Source of the DNA: an uncultured Prevotella sp. | GTDB taxonomy: Bacteria > Bacteroidota > Bacteroidia > Bacteroidales > Bacteroidaceae | DNA: 7,021 nucleotides | Direction of reading: 5' to 3' | NCBI GenBank assembly: GCA_934202525.1 | Contig: CAKPYB010000073.1 | Location: forward strand, 1 to 7,021 | Shown: positions 1 to 6,337 of the stretch, in pieces | How positions within the stretch are numbered: the stretch's first letter is position 1 | Layout: every line of letters starts with the position of its first letter | Program-made: the position numbers and the translations under genes | Notes under the pieces: generated by a model | Databases searched by the model: none | The model's input: only the letters and a program-made list of their open reading frames with translations | What the model was told of the DNA's origin: nothing

Positions 1-1
1 G

Positions 2-74
2 TACACCCTTAGGGATTCGAACCCTAGACCCACTGATTAAGAGTCAGTTGCTCTACCAACTGAGCTAAGGGTGC
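2..74 (-). tRNA. tRNA-Lys (anticodon CUU)
   Basis: Read on the minus strand, the sequence folds as a complete 73-nt cloverleaf. It has acceptor GCACCCT pairing with AGGGTGT (a G-U wobble at pair 1-72), D-arm GCTC/GAGC, anticodon stem ACTGA/TCAGT with loop CTCTTAA, a 5-nt variable loop, and T-arm TAGGG-TTCGAAT-CCCTA. The loop gives anticodon CTT, which reads the lysine codon AAG. The discriminator base is A. Only one base remains before the window edge, so whether CCA is encoded cannot be judged. It lies downstream of, and on the same strand as, the GHL10 hydrolase gene, but has its own promoter. Confidence 0.97.
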
Positions 75-87
75 AACATTTAAAAGC

Positions 88-158
88 CTCATTTCTGAAT
101 TGCGAGTGCAAAGGTACTACTATTTTTTGATTCCACCAAATTTTTTCGCAACTTTTTT
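88..158 (-). repeat. 71-bp tRNA promoter module, copy 1
   Basis: This stretch, read on the minus strand, aligns without gaps to 6846-6916 on the plus strand, with 63 of 71 positions identical by hand count. It contains phased A-tracts, the TTTG and TACCTTTG promoter boxes, a completely conserved 22-bp core around the -7 box and start region, and a conserved AAATGAG after it. It begins 9 bp after the hydrolase stop codon. The A/T palindrome TTTTTTCGAAAAAA (153-166) overlaps its upstream edge; it might weakly slow transcription leaving the hydrolase but does not look like a standard intrinsic terminator. Confidence 0.85.
109..140 (-). promoter_or_regulatory. Bacteroidota-type promoter of tRNA-Lys
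   Basis: On the minus strand a -33 box TTTG (positions 140-137) is followed after exactly 20 bp by TACCTTTG (116-109). This is a perfect match to the -7 consensus TAnnTTTG used by the primary sigma factor of Bacteroidota. The transcript should start in or just after the following GCACTCGC, leaving a leader of roughly 30 nt before the tRNA. Upstream lie two A6 tracts spaced 12 bp apart. The same arrangement precedes tRNA-Asp at the other end of the window. Confidence 0.85.
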
Positions 159-167
159 CGAAAAAAA

Positions 168-1868
168 TCAATTTTTCTTCATCTTGAAGGTTCCTAACGT
201 ATGTCTATACCCCTTCTTGTTGATGCTTACCACGCGGTAGATACCCTCCTTTAAGTTTCTAACATCTAGTGTGTTATCCTTTGTTTGGAGGTGCAGGATG
301 TCGCATCCTTGCAGGGTTTCGATCATCAGGACGTCAAAAACGAGATTTTTGGTGGTTTCTGCTAGATATACCTTCTTTCCGTCACATTCGAGTAATTTCG
401 CAGCTCCTGTGCTTTGGACAAAAAGTTGAATCTCTTCCTCTTTTTCTTGGGTTGGCAGACTTTCTATGCCATATCCGTCCATTGAAGTTACGGCAACAAA
501 CAGATGTTTTGCATCAGGATTTTCTATTTTGAACGAATTTCCTATGATTCGTGTGGCAACCAGATTGCGCGCATCGGTGATGTCAACCGGATATTTCTTG
601 CTCGCGTATACATTATTATATATATAAGGGGTTGCGATTTTAGTGCCATCCGTATAGTTTGAAGGATTGCTCCAGGAAACTGATACTTTGTTATCGGTGG
701 TGATTACCGATAATAGCTGTGGCTGTTCCGGTTGGTTCTTGCTTGCCCAGGTCATCGGCGGAACCAATGAAGGGTATGGGTTGAAACGTTGGGTAAAGTC
801 GAGTATACCCTGTTTGTTGTCCAAGAGAAACTTGTTTCTGAAGAAAGCATATCCCATTCCGAGGTTTCTGATGTGATACATTTCTGCCGTCACGTCATTG
901 ATGCTCCACTTTCCTTCTTTCGGGTCGAGGAAGTAGATGCCCAGCCCTGGAACCACAATCTTGCCGTGGCTCTGTTCCTGCCAGTCGATGGCAAACGGAT
1001 AGAAGTGTTCGTTCTTGAAATACATCATAGGGAAGAGCTCGTCCATCAGACCGCTCTTGAGCCAGCCCTGTGCATCCTGGCAGACCTTCGTGTATGCATT
1101 CCAGCCAAAGCTCCGGTATCTGCTCAGGTCATCATACTTTCCTACAGGTGAGCAGCTCATTTTTACCCAAGGTTTTTCAGCCTTCACTGCATCGTGAATC
1201 TTTCTTACGATGTTGGTGATATACCGGCGTCCCTGTTCCCGGCTCACTTTGATGTTCCAGGTTTCAGGGTAACGGATGTAGTCGAGGTGAATACCGTCTA
1301 CATTATATTTATGTGTAATTTCCCTGCAGATGTTTGCCAGATAATCGCCTGTCCGACTGTTTTCCGGATCCATGTATCCGTCGGCTCCAATCTTCTTGAT
1401 GAGTTTCGGCATCTTCTGTCGGAGGGTTTTGCAGCCGAGTGCGTTCCATTTTCCTACAGGGATGGTTACCACCCAGGCATGCAGTTCCATACCGCGCTTA
1501 TGGCATTCGTCGATGGCAAACTGCAGGGCATCATAGCCCGGACTTCTGCCCGGAAATCCTGACAGACATCCATCCCAAGGTTCGTATGCCGACGGATAAA
1601 TCATGGTACCTCTTACGCGGGTCTGTATCAGTACGGTGTTGATTTTAGCCTGCTGTAACCGGTCCAGTATATCCGTCAGTTCCTTTTTCTGCTTTTCGGC
1701 AGAATAAGAAGACTGGGCATAAGAGTGTGGCCAGTCGATACCTCCTATGGTTGTCAGCCATACAGCTCTTACTTCATGTTTCGGCACCTGGTTATTGAAC
1801 ACGATACTCTGGGCTTTAGCGGCCAAAACAGAGCATAAAACGATAAAAAATATCTTAAATCTCTTCAT
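168..1868 (-). CDS. secreted GHL10-family (DUF187/YngK-like) glycosyl hydrolase with FN3-like domain and C-terminal beta module
   Basis: The product has 566 residues. The ATG at 1868 is preferred over an upstream in-frame TTG because it gives a clean signal peptide (MKRFKIFFIVLCSVLAAKA, cleavage before Q20); C12 lacks a proper lipobox. Residues 30-370 are a GHL10 TIM-barrel: it opens with HEVRAVWLTTIGGIDWP (31-47), continues with INTVLIQTRVRG (76-87), and has the signature VDGIHLDYIRYP (190-201), where D196 is a probable active-site acid. Residues 381-475 resemble a fibronectin III domain (VSVSWSNP near 395). Residues 485-566 form a further small beta module with a type IX secretion-like ending. 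Known relative: E. coli DigH (YddW), which cleaves denuded peptidoglycan glycans. The substrate here could be peptidoglycan or another glycan and cannot be told from sequence. The gene stands alone, divergent from cstA; no SusC/SusD pair is adjacent. Confidence 0.9.
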   Translation of the reverse strand: MKRFKIFFIVLCSVLAAKAQSIVFNNQVPKHEVRAVWLTTIGGIDWPHSYAQSSYSAEKQKKELTDILDRLQQAKINTVLIQTRVRGTMIYPSAYEPWDGCLSGFPGRSPGYDALQFAIDECHKRGMELHAWVVTIPVGKWNALGCKTLRQKMPKLIKKIGADGYMDPENSRTGDYLANICREITHKYNVDGIHLDYIRYPETWNIKVSREQGRRYITNIVRKIHDAVKAEKPWVKMSCSPVGKYDDLSRYRSFGWNAYTKVCQDAQGWLKSGLMDELFPMMYFKNEHFYPFAIDWQEQSHGKIVVPGLGIYFLDPKEGKWSINDVTAEMYHIRNLGMGYAFFRNKFLLDNKQGILDFTQRFNPYPSLVPPMTWASKNQPEQPQLLSVITTDNKVSVSWSNPSNYTDGTKIATPYIYNNVYASKKYPVDITDARNLVATRIIGNSFKIENPDAKHLFVAVTSMDGYGIESLPTQEKEEEIQLFVQSTGAAKLLECDGKKVYLAETTKNLVFDVLMIETLQGCDILHLQTKDNTLDVRNLKEGIYRVVSINKKGYRHTLGTFKMKKN

Positions 1869-1886
1869 AATCTTACAATTTGGCAA

Positions 1887-1917
1887 CAAAGATACCAATA
1901 TTTTTTTTTATTTCAAA
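1887..1917 (-). promoter_or_regulatory. promoter of the GHL10 hydrolase
   Basis: On the minus strand TTTG (1917-1914) and TATCTTTG (1894-1887) are separated by exactly 19 bp, matching the Bacteroidota -33/-7 consensus. The predicted start lies near 1881, which leaves a leader of only about 12-15 nt before the ATG at 1868 and no room for a conventional Shine-Dalgarno. This agrees with choosing that ATG, because the upstream TTG at 1898 would lie upstream of the predicted transcription start. Confidence 0.75.
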
Positions 1918-1926
1918 TAAAAATAT

Positions 1927-1934
1927 TACTTTTG
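1927..1934 (+). promoter_or_regulatory. -7 box of the cstA promoter
   Basis: TACTTTTG is a perfect TAnnTTTG match on the plus strand. The -33 position, 19 bp upstream (1904-1907), falls in a T9 run rather than a true TTTG, so this promoter is weaker on paper than the three other promoters here. Predicted initiation near 1940 gives a leader of about 64 nt. Its upstream half overlaps the promoter of the divergent hydrolase gene. Confidence 0.55.
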
Positions 1935-1955
1935 CGGTTGAAATATTAAAATAAA

Positions 1956-1968
1956 GTGCATTTTGCAC
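1956..1968 (+). promoter_or_regulatory. small perfect hairpin in the cstA leader
   Basis: GTGCA-TTT-TGCAC is a perfect 5-bp inverted repeat with a 3-nt loop, lying between the predicted start of transcription and the cstA start codon. No U-run follows it, so it is not a terminator. It could be an operator half-site pair or an RNA stem, or chance; nothing else in the leader resembles a known riboswitch. Confidence 0.3.
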
Positions 1969-2003
1969 CGAAAAGAGAGAAATTTTAAAGCAATAAAAGC
2001 AAA

Positions 2004-3536
2004 ATGGTCAGTTTCGTTATTAGTTTGGTCGCCCTTGTATTGGGTTACCTTCTTTATGGAAAGTTTGTGGCGCATGTGTTCGGTCCTGATGACCGCCCTA
2101 CGCCTGCAGTGACCAAAGCCGATGGGGTCGACTTTATGGTACTGCCTAGTTGGAAGATCTTCATGATTCAGTTCCTCAACATTGCAGGAACGGGTCCTAT
2201 CTTCGGTGCCATTATGGGTGCCTGGTACGGACCGGTGGCTTATCTGTGGATTATCTTCGGGTGTATCTTCGCAGGAGCCATGCATGATTACATGAGCGGT
2301 ATGCTCAGTATCCGTAACGGTGGTGCTGGTTTGCCGGAATTGGTAGGTAAGTATTTGGGTGGACGCACCAAGAAAGTGATGTTGGTCTTTTCGGTACTTT
2401 TGCTGATGATGGTGGGAGCTGTGTTTGTATACAGTCCGGCTATCATTATGAGTGGCATTTGTAATACGGATGCATTCTGGGGCAGCCAGATGTTTTGGAT
2501 TGTGGTGATTTTCGTTTATTACGTCATTGCTACATTACTGCCTATCGATAAGATTATCGGTAAGGTTTATCCGCTCTTTGCCTTCTCGCTTCTCTTTATG
2601 GCGGGTGCTCTGATGATAGGTCTCTTTGTGAAGTGGCCTTCATTGCCTGAACTTTGGAGCAATTTGCAGAGTTGCAATCTCAATGAGAATCCGGCTTGGT
2701 TGGGAACGGAGTCTTTTGTTCAGAAGAGTCCGATTTTCCCTTGCCTCTTTATCACGATAGCCTGTGGTGCCATCAGTGGTTTCCATGCTACGCAGAGTCC
2801 GCTCATGGCCCGATGCATGAAGAATGAGAAGATGGGTCGCCCTATTTTCTATGGAGCCATGATTACAGAAGGTGTTGTTGCCTTGATATGGGCTACGGTT
2901 TCCATGTATTTCTTCTACTATGGTGGATGGCGTGAGTGCGTAAGTCCTGAGGCCGCTCAGCAGTTTATAGCTCAGTTTGATGGCGGCAAGTCGCTTATCC
3001 AGAACTTCGATGCGCCTACCGTTGTGAAAATTGTATGTTCCAGCTGGTTGGGTGTGGCTGGTGGAATCCTGGCTCTGCTGGGTGTTGTTGCAGCGCCTAT
3101 TACCAGTGGCGATACGGCTTTGAGAAGTGCCCGTCTGATTATCGCCGAGTTTATCGGTTTGGAGCAGCGCTCTATGCGCAAGCGTCTTTATATCTGCGTT
3201 CCGTTGTTTGCTCTTACGGTGGGCATTCTGGTTTGGCAGATGGAGAATCCTGATGGTTTCAATATCATCTGGCAGTATTTCGGCTGGGCTAACCAGACGC
3301 TTTCTGTGTTCACTCTCTGGACATTGACGGTTTATCTGGTACAGCAGAAGAAGCCTTTTGTGATGACGCTGGTTCCTGCCTTGTTTATGACCATGATATG
3401 TTCAACCTTCCTGCTCATTTCGCCAACAGCTTTGGCTTTGGGTGAGAGCCTGGCTTATACGGGCAGTGTCATCATTCTGGTGATAGCCTTGGTATGGTTC
3501 CTGGGTTGGTATCGCAGTTATCAGAAGAAACAATAG
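2004..3536 (+). CDS. cstA: CstA-family inner-membrane transporter (carbon starvation protein)
   Basis: This 510-residue polytopic protein has about 12-13 hydrophobic segments. It carries the CstA signatures in order: NIAGTGPIFGAIMGAWYGP (59-77), GAMHDYMSGMLSIRNGG (91-107), ISGFHATQSPLMARC (257-271), APITSGDTALRSARL (364-378) and WANQTLS (428-434). It is much shorter than E. coli CstA (about 700 residues) and carries the FHATQSPLMAR variant of the central motif, typical of the shorter clade in Firmicutes and Bacteroidota. Family members import peptides or pyruvate during nutrient limitation; which of these applies here is not visible. The ATG at 2004 begins directly with the first membrane helix. 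The next gene follows after about 40-50 bp with no evident terminator, so some read-through is possible. Confidence 0.93.
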   Translation: MVSFVISLVALVLGYLLYGKFVAHVFGPDDRPTPAVTKADGVDFMVLPSWKIFMIQFLNIAGTGPIFGAIMGAWYGPVAYLWIIFGCIFAGAMHDYMSGMLSIRNGGAGLPELVGKYLGGRTKKVMLVFSVLLLMMVGAVFVYSPAIIMSGICNTDAFWGSQMFWIVVIFVYYVIATLLPIDKIIGKVYPLFAFSLLFMAGALMIGLFVKWPSLPELWSNLQSCNLNENPAWLGTESFVQKSPIFPCLFITIACGAISGFHATQSPLMARCMKNEKMGRPIFYGAMITEGVVALIWATVSMYFFYYGGWRECVSPEAAQQFIAQFDGGKSLIQNFDAPTVVKIVCSSWLGVAGGILALLGVVAAPITSGDTALRSARLIIAEFIGLEQRSMRKRLYICVPLFALTVGILVWQMENPDGFNIIWQYFGWANQTLSVFTLWTLTVYLVQQKKPFVMTLVPALFMTMICSTFLLISPTALALGESLAYTGSVIILVIALVWFLGWYRSYQKKQ

Positions 3537-3583
3537 ATTTATATATAAGTATTAATCAATATACGTAAATTTATATGATACGA

Positions 3584-4066
3584 ATGAAAAAATTAGCTAT
3601 TGCAGCATTGGCACTTGTCGTTTCGACAGCTGCCCATGCTCAGTTTGAAAGTGGAAAACAGTATATCGGTGCGTCGATGACGGGCTTAAACTTGAGTTAT
3701 AATGGTTCTCAGGACCTTAATCTCGGTATTCAGGCTAAGGCCGGATACTTCGTAGAAGACGACTGGATGCTGTTGGGGCAGGTAGAATATAATCATTCAG
3801 GTCTTGAAGGCGTGAAGGATTATTTCTCTGTCGGTGCCCAGGCACGTTATTATATCGAGCAGAATGGTCTGTATCTGGGTGGCGGCGTAAAGTTGGCTCA
3901 TTCCGGAGGTTATAATGATTTCATGCCAGGGGTAGAGGTAGGTTATGCTTTCTTCCTCGGCAAGTCGGTTACCCTCGAGCCAGCTGTCTACTACGATCAG
4001 AGTTTCAAGAAGCATGTAGATTATTCTACCGTAGGTTTGAAACTGGGTATTGGTATTTATCTCTAA
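3584..4066 (+). CDS. small outer-membrane beta-barrel protein (8 strands predicted)
   Basis: The 160-residue precursor has a signal peptide MKKLAIAALALVVSTAAHA (cleavage before Q20). An in-frame ATG at 3575 would add three residues (MIR) and is also possible. The mature part, about 140 residues, shows eight alternating amphipathic strands near 25-39, 45-57, 61-71, 79-91, 95-106, 111-124, 129-139 and 147-160. They are rich in Gly, Tyr and Phe and separated by short polar turns, the pattern of OmpX/OmpW-size barrels and of the outer membrane beta-barrel (porin-family) group in Bacteroidota. It ends GIGIYL: the usual aromatic residue is penultimate, not last. Specific function is unknown; structural or small-ligand roles are typical. 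recR starts 9 bp after its stop, suggesting cotranscription. Confidence 0.82.
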   Translation: MKKLAIAALALVVSTAAHAQFESGKQYIGASMTGLNLSYNGSQDLNLGIQAKAGYFVEDDWMLLGQVEYNHSGLEGVKDYFSVGAQARYYIEQNGLYLGGGVKLAHSGGYNDFMPGVEVGYAFFLGKSVTLEPAVYYDQSFKKHVDYSTVGLKLGIGIYL

Positions 4067-4075
4067 ACTGCTAAG

Positions 4076-4687
4076 ATGCAACAACAGTTTTCTTCGGCTT
4101 TGTTGGAAAAGGCAGTGGCGGAGTTCTCCAAATTGCCTGGTATAGGGCGCAAAACAGCTTTGCGCCTTGTACTTTTTATGCTCAAGCGTAAGAGTGAGGA
4201 TGTGGAACTCTTTGCTGATACCATTTCCAGGATGCGCCGTGAAGTGAAATACTGCAGGGTTTGTCATAATATCAGCGATACGGATGTCTGTCCGATCTGT
4301 TCTGATTCCCGGCGCGATGCTTCTACCATCTGTGTCGTCGAGAATGTGCAGGATGTACTGGCGATAGAAAACACGCAGCAGTTTCACGGACTCTATCATG
4401 TCTTGGGCGGCATCATTTCGCCGATGGATGGTATCGGTCCTTCGGATATAGAGATAGAATCGCTGGTTCAGCGTGTGGCTGAAGGTGGGGTGAAGGAGGT
4501 GATTTTTGCTCTCAGCAGTACGATGGAGGGTGATACTACCAACTTCTATATCTCCCGTAAACTTGCTGATTATCCTGTTAAACTCTCTGTTATCGCCCGT
4601 GGTATCTCGGTGGGTGATGAATTGGAGTATACAGATGAGGTTACCCTCGGACGGAGTATTCTGAACAGAACTCCATTTGGACAATAA
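4076..4687 (+). CDS. recR: recombination mediator RecR
   Basis: The product has 203 residues, the normal RecR length. In order it contains a helix-hairpin-helix region (about 8-35, with [13 protein letters not shown]), a four-cysteine zinc finger C60-x2-C63-x8-C72-x2-C75, a TOPRIM domain (about 84-175, starting ICVVEN with E89), and a C-terminal segment with the family-typical [20 protein letters not shown] (176-195). RecR works with RecO (and RecF) in the cytoplasm to load RecA on SSB-coated gapped DNA for recombinational repair. All key features are intact. It sits between the barrel gene (9-bp gap) and the 4-TM protein (14-bp gap). No dnaX or ybaB-like partner is adjacent, unlike the arrangement in many other bacteria. 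Confidence 0.98.
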   Translation: MQQQFSSALLEKAVAEFSKLPGIGRKTALRLVLFMLKRKSEDVELFADTISRMRREVKYCRVCHNISDTDVCPICSDSRRDASTICVVENVQDVLAIENTQQFHGLYHVLGGIISPMDGIGPSDIEIESLVQRVAEGGVKEVIFALSSTMEGDTTNFYISRKLADYPVKLSVIARGISVGDELEYTDEVTLGRSILNRTPFGQ

Positions 4688-4701
4688 CAAAAGACAATAA
4701 A

Positions 4702-5136
4702 ATGAAAATCAAACAAGTACAACGAATATTGATGACCAATTTCCTCTTTGTCCTGTTGGTTGGATTCCTGCTGGTCTTGCTCTATGAGACAGAAATTCTG
4801 GAACCTACTAATCTGGCAGGGGATGTCACGTTGGTCTATGTGATTACCGTAGCGATGGAGTTTCTTACCATTGCCGTTATTCCTTTGGCGCTCAAACTCT
4901 TCAGTTTCAAGGCTATTCACCGTCAGTTGGTAACCCGTAAGGGAGATGCACTTCTTCCTCTGGGCACTGCCCGTCTGAATATGCTCTGCTTGCCAATGCT
5001 GATCAATACGTTTATGTATTATCAGACGATGGCGCCTGCTTTCGGATATATGGCTATCATCCTTTTTCTCTGTCTCTTCTTTGTTTATCCTTCTGTCGGA
5101 AGATGTGAGGACGAAACAACAGAGGCGGAAGGTTAA
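4702..5136 (+). CDS. uncharacterised 4-TM inner-membrane protein
   Basis: I do not recognise a named family. The 144-residue protein has four hydrophobic segments near 11-28, 42-66, 91-107 and 112-129. The only strongly basic loop (about 67-91, with several K/R and H) lies between TM2 and TM3, and the N-terminus is basic (MKIKQVQR). By the positive-inside rule both ends and this loop are cytoplasmic. The C-terminus is acidic (EDETTEAEG). There is no signal peptidase site and no visible catalytic motif. It begins 14 bp after recR, and the GT2 gene starts 30 bp after its stop, so it is probably cotranscribed with both. A role alongside the glycosyltransferase at the membrane is a guess from position only. 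Confidence 0.85.
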   Translation: MKIKQVQRILMTNFLFVLLVGFLLVLLYETEILEPTNLAGDVTLVYVITVAMEFLTIAVIPLALKLFSFKAIHRQLVTRKGDALLPLGTARLNMLCLPMLINTFMYYQTMAPAFGYMAIILFLCLFFVYPSVGRCEDETTEAEG

Positions 5137-5166
5137 ACTCTCAGTATCTAATATTTGATATTCAAT

Positions 5167-6279
5167 ATGAAACTCAGTGTTGTCATAGTAAGCTATAATG
5201 TGAAGTACTATCTTGCCCAGTGTCTGCGTTCGGTAGAGAAAGCTATCGGCGTGTTGGAGTGTGGGCAGCAGGGTGATGCAAGTGGCGATACGGCAGAGAT
5301 TATCGTGGTTGATAATCATTCTCAGGATGGAACGGTGGAATATCTCGAACAGTGTTTCCCGGCTTCCCGATATCCTAATCTCCATGTTGTAGCCTGTACG
5401 CATAATAACGGATTTGCCCGTGCCAACAATCTTGCTATCCGCAAGAGCGAGAGTGATCTGGTTCTTTTGCTGAATCCGGATACCATTATCGGTGAGCATG
5501 TTCTCAAGGATGCTGTCAGTTTTATGCGTTCTCATCCTGATGCCGGTGCACTGGGTGTAAGGATGTTGGGAGCCAATGGCAAACCAGCTCCTGAGAGTAG
5601 GAGAGGATTGCCTTCTCCGATGGTGGCTTTCTATAAGATGATGGGGTTGTGCAGCCGGTTTCCTCAGCATCGCAGTTTCGGTCATTATTACATGGGTTAT
5701 CTTCCATGGGATAAGCCGGCAAAGATAGAGGTTGTGAGCGGTGCTTTCTGTATGATTCGTCGTGAAGCCTTGCTGAAGGTGGGGTTGCTGGATGAGGATT
5801 TCTTCATGTATGGCGAGGATATTGATCTTTCTTACCGTATCTTGAAGGGTGGTTATCAGAACTATTATCTGCCTGTAGATATCCTGCATTACAAAGGTGA
5901 AAGTACTCAGAAGTCGAGCTTCCGCTATGTGCATGTGTTTTACGAGGCGATGCTTATCTTCTTCCGTAAACATTATTCGGGTATGTCGCATCTCTTGAGT
6001 ATTCCTATCAAATTTGCCATCTATGCCCGTGCCTCTGTAGCCTTTACGCAGATGATGACTGCGAGAATCAGAAAGAGTCTGGGATTCTTTTCTCCTTCTC
6101 ATGTCGACCTGTCAAACCAGGTATTGTTTGATGCTGACGAGATGAGCTATGAAGAGATGCTGCATCAGCTTGCGCAGCGGTCTGACGAGAATATTAAACT
6201 GGCTACCTATACGAAGGACATCGGTAAGGTGATTACGGATAGGGAGGTGATGGATAAGGATGAATTTGGTTATTTATAA
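5167..6279 (+). CDS. GT2-family glycosyltransferase (WbbL/rhamnosyltransferase-like clade)
   Basis: Translation from the ATG at 5167 gives 370 residues opening with the canonical GT-A strand KLSVVIVSYN; an in-frame TTG at 5155 is less likely. Visible motifs are VVIVSYN (5-11), IIVVDNHSQDGT (45-56), NNGFARANNLAI (80-91), the metal/nucleotide-sugar motif LLNPD (101-105), SGAFCMIRRE (191-200) and DEDFFMYGEDIDLSYR (209-224), whose E217-D218 include the probable catalytic base. Residues 255-300 are hydrophobic/amphipathic and could bind the membrane surface; the last 60 residues are a charged tail. Enzymes of this type move an activated sugar, often dTDP-rhamnose or a UDP-hexose, onto lipid-linked glycans at the cytoplasmic face. 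Donor and acceptor are unknown here. An extra Gly/Asp-rich loop (about 31-42) interrupts the first Rossmann unit. No other polysaccharide genes are present. Confidence 0.92.
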   Translation: MKLSVVIVSYNVKYYLAQCLRSVEKAIGVLECGQQGDASGDTAEIIVVDNHSQDGTVEYLEQCFPASRYPNLHVVACTHNNGFARANNLAIRKSESDLVLLLNPDTIIGEHVLKDAVSFMRSHPDAGALGVRMLGANGKPAPESRRGLPSPMVAFYKMMGLCSRFPQHRSFGHYYMGYLPWDKPAKIEVVSGAFCMIRREALLKVGLLDEDFFMYGEDIDLSYRILKGGYQNYYLPVDILHYKGESTQKSSFRYVHVFYEAMLIFFRKHYSGMSHLLSIPIKFAIYARASVAFTQMMTARIRKSLGFFSPSHVDLSNQVLFDADEMSYEEMLHQLAQRSDENIKLATYTKDIGKVITDREVMDKDEFGYL

Positions 6280-6305
6280 GGATAGATTTATTTCTATATT
6301 ATAAG

Positions 6306-6317
6306 GTACGCGCGTAC
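6306..6317 (+). promoter_or_regulatory. perfect 12-bp palindrome upstream of the GNAT gene
   Basis: GTACGCGCGTAC reads identically on both strands. It is a CG-rich island inside an otherwise very AT-rich 58-bp gap and lies 20 bp before the ATG at 6338. Position and symmetry would suit a dimeric regulator site, but no TAnnTTTG promoter box is visible beside it, so the role is unproven. Confidence 0.35.
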
Positions 6318-6337
6318 ATTATTAATAAGTGTAGTTT

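Noticed and set aside
153..166. TTTTTTCGAAAAAA as an intrinsic terminator of the hydrolase gene
   Set aside because: The stem is almost wholly A-T and the downstream strand is A-rich rather than U-rich, so it is better explained as part of the A-tract region of the tRNA promoter module.
1869..1898. Upstream TTG start for the hydrolase, adding ten residues before MKRF
   Set aside because: The TTG lies upstream of the predicted transcription start and would put polar residues before an otherwise ideal signal peptide.
3566..3573. TAAATTTA as a promoter for the outer-membrane protein gene
   Set aside because: It misses the final G of the -7 box, has no TTTG at 19-21 bp upstream, and would start transcription at or inside the start codon.
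3797..4690. A 297-codon minus-strand open frame opposite the barrel gene and recR
   Set aside because: It has the same composition artefact as the longer antisense frame and covers the zinc finger and TOPRIM coding of recR on the real strand.
5155..5166. TTG start for the glycosyltransferase
   Set aside because: The ATG at 5167 gives MKLSVVIVSYN, the normal beginning of a GT-A domain. The AATATTTG seen just before it misses the TAnnTTTG box by one base and is too close to the start to be its promoter.
4570..6102. A 510-codon open frame on the minus strand, antisense to recR, the 4-TM gene and GT2
   Set aside because: The plus-strand frames carry unmistakable RecR and GT2 motifs. The antisense product is rich in His, Arg, Thr and Ile with no domain, no promoter and no conserved pattern; it arises from codon bias that avoids stops in the opposite frame.
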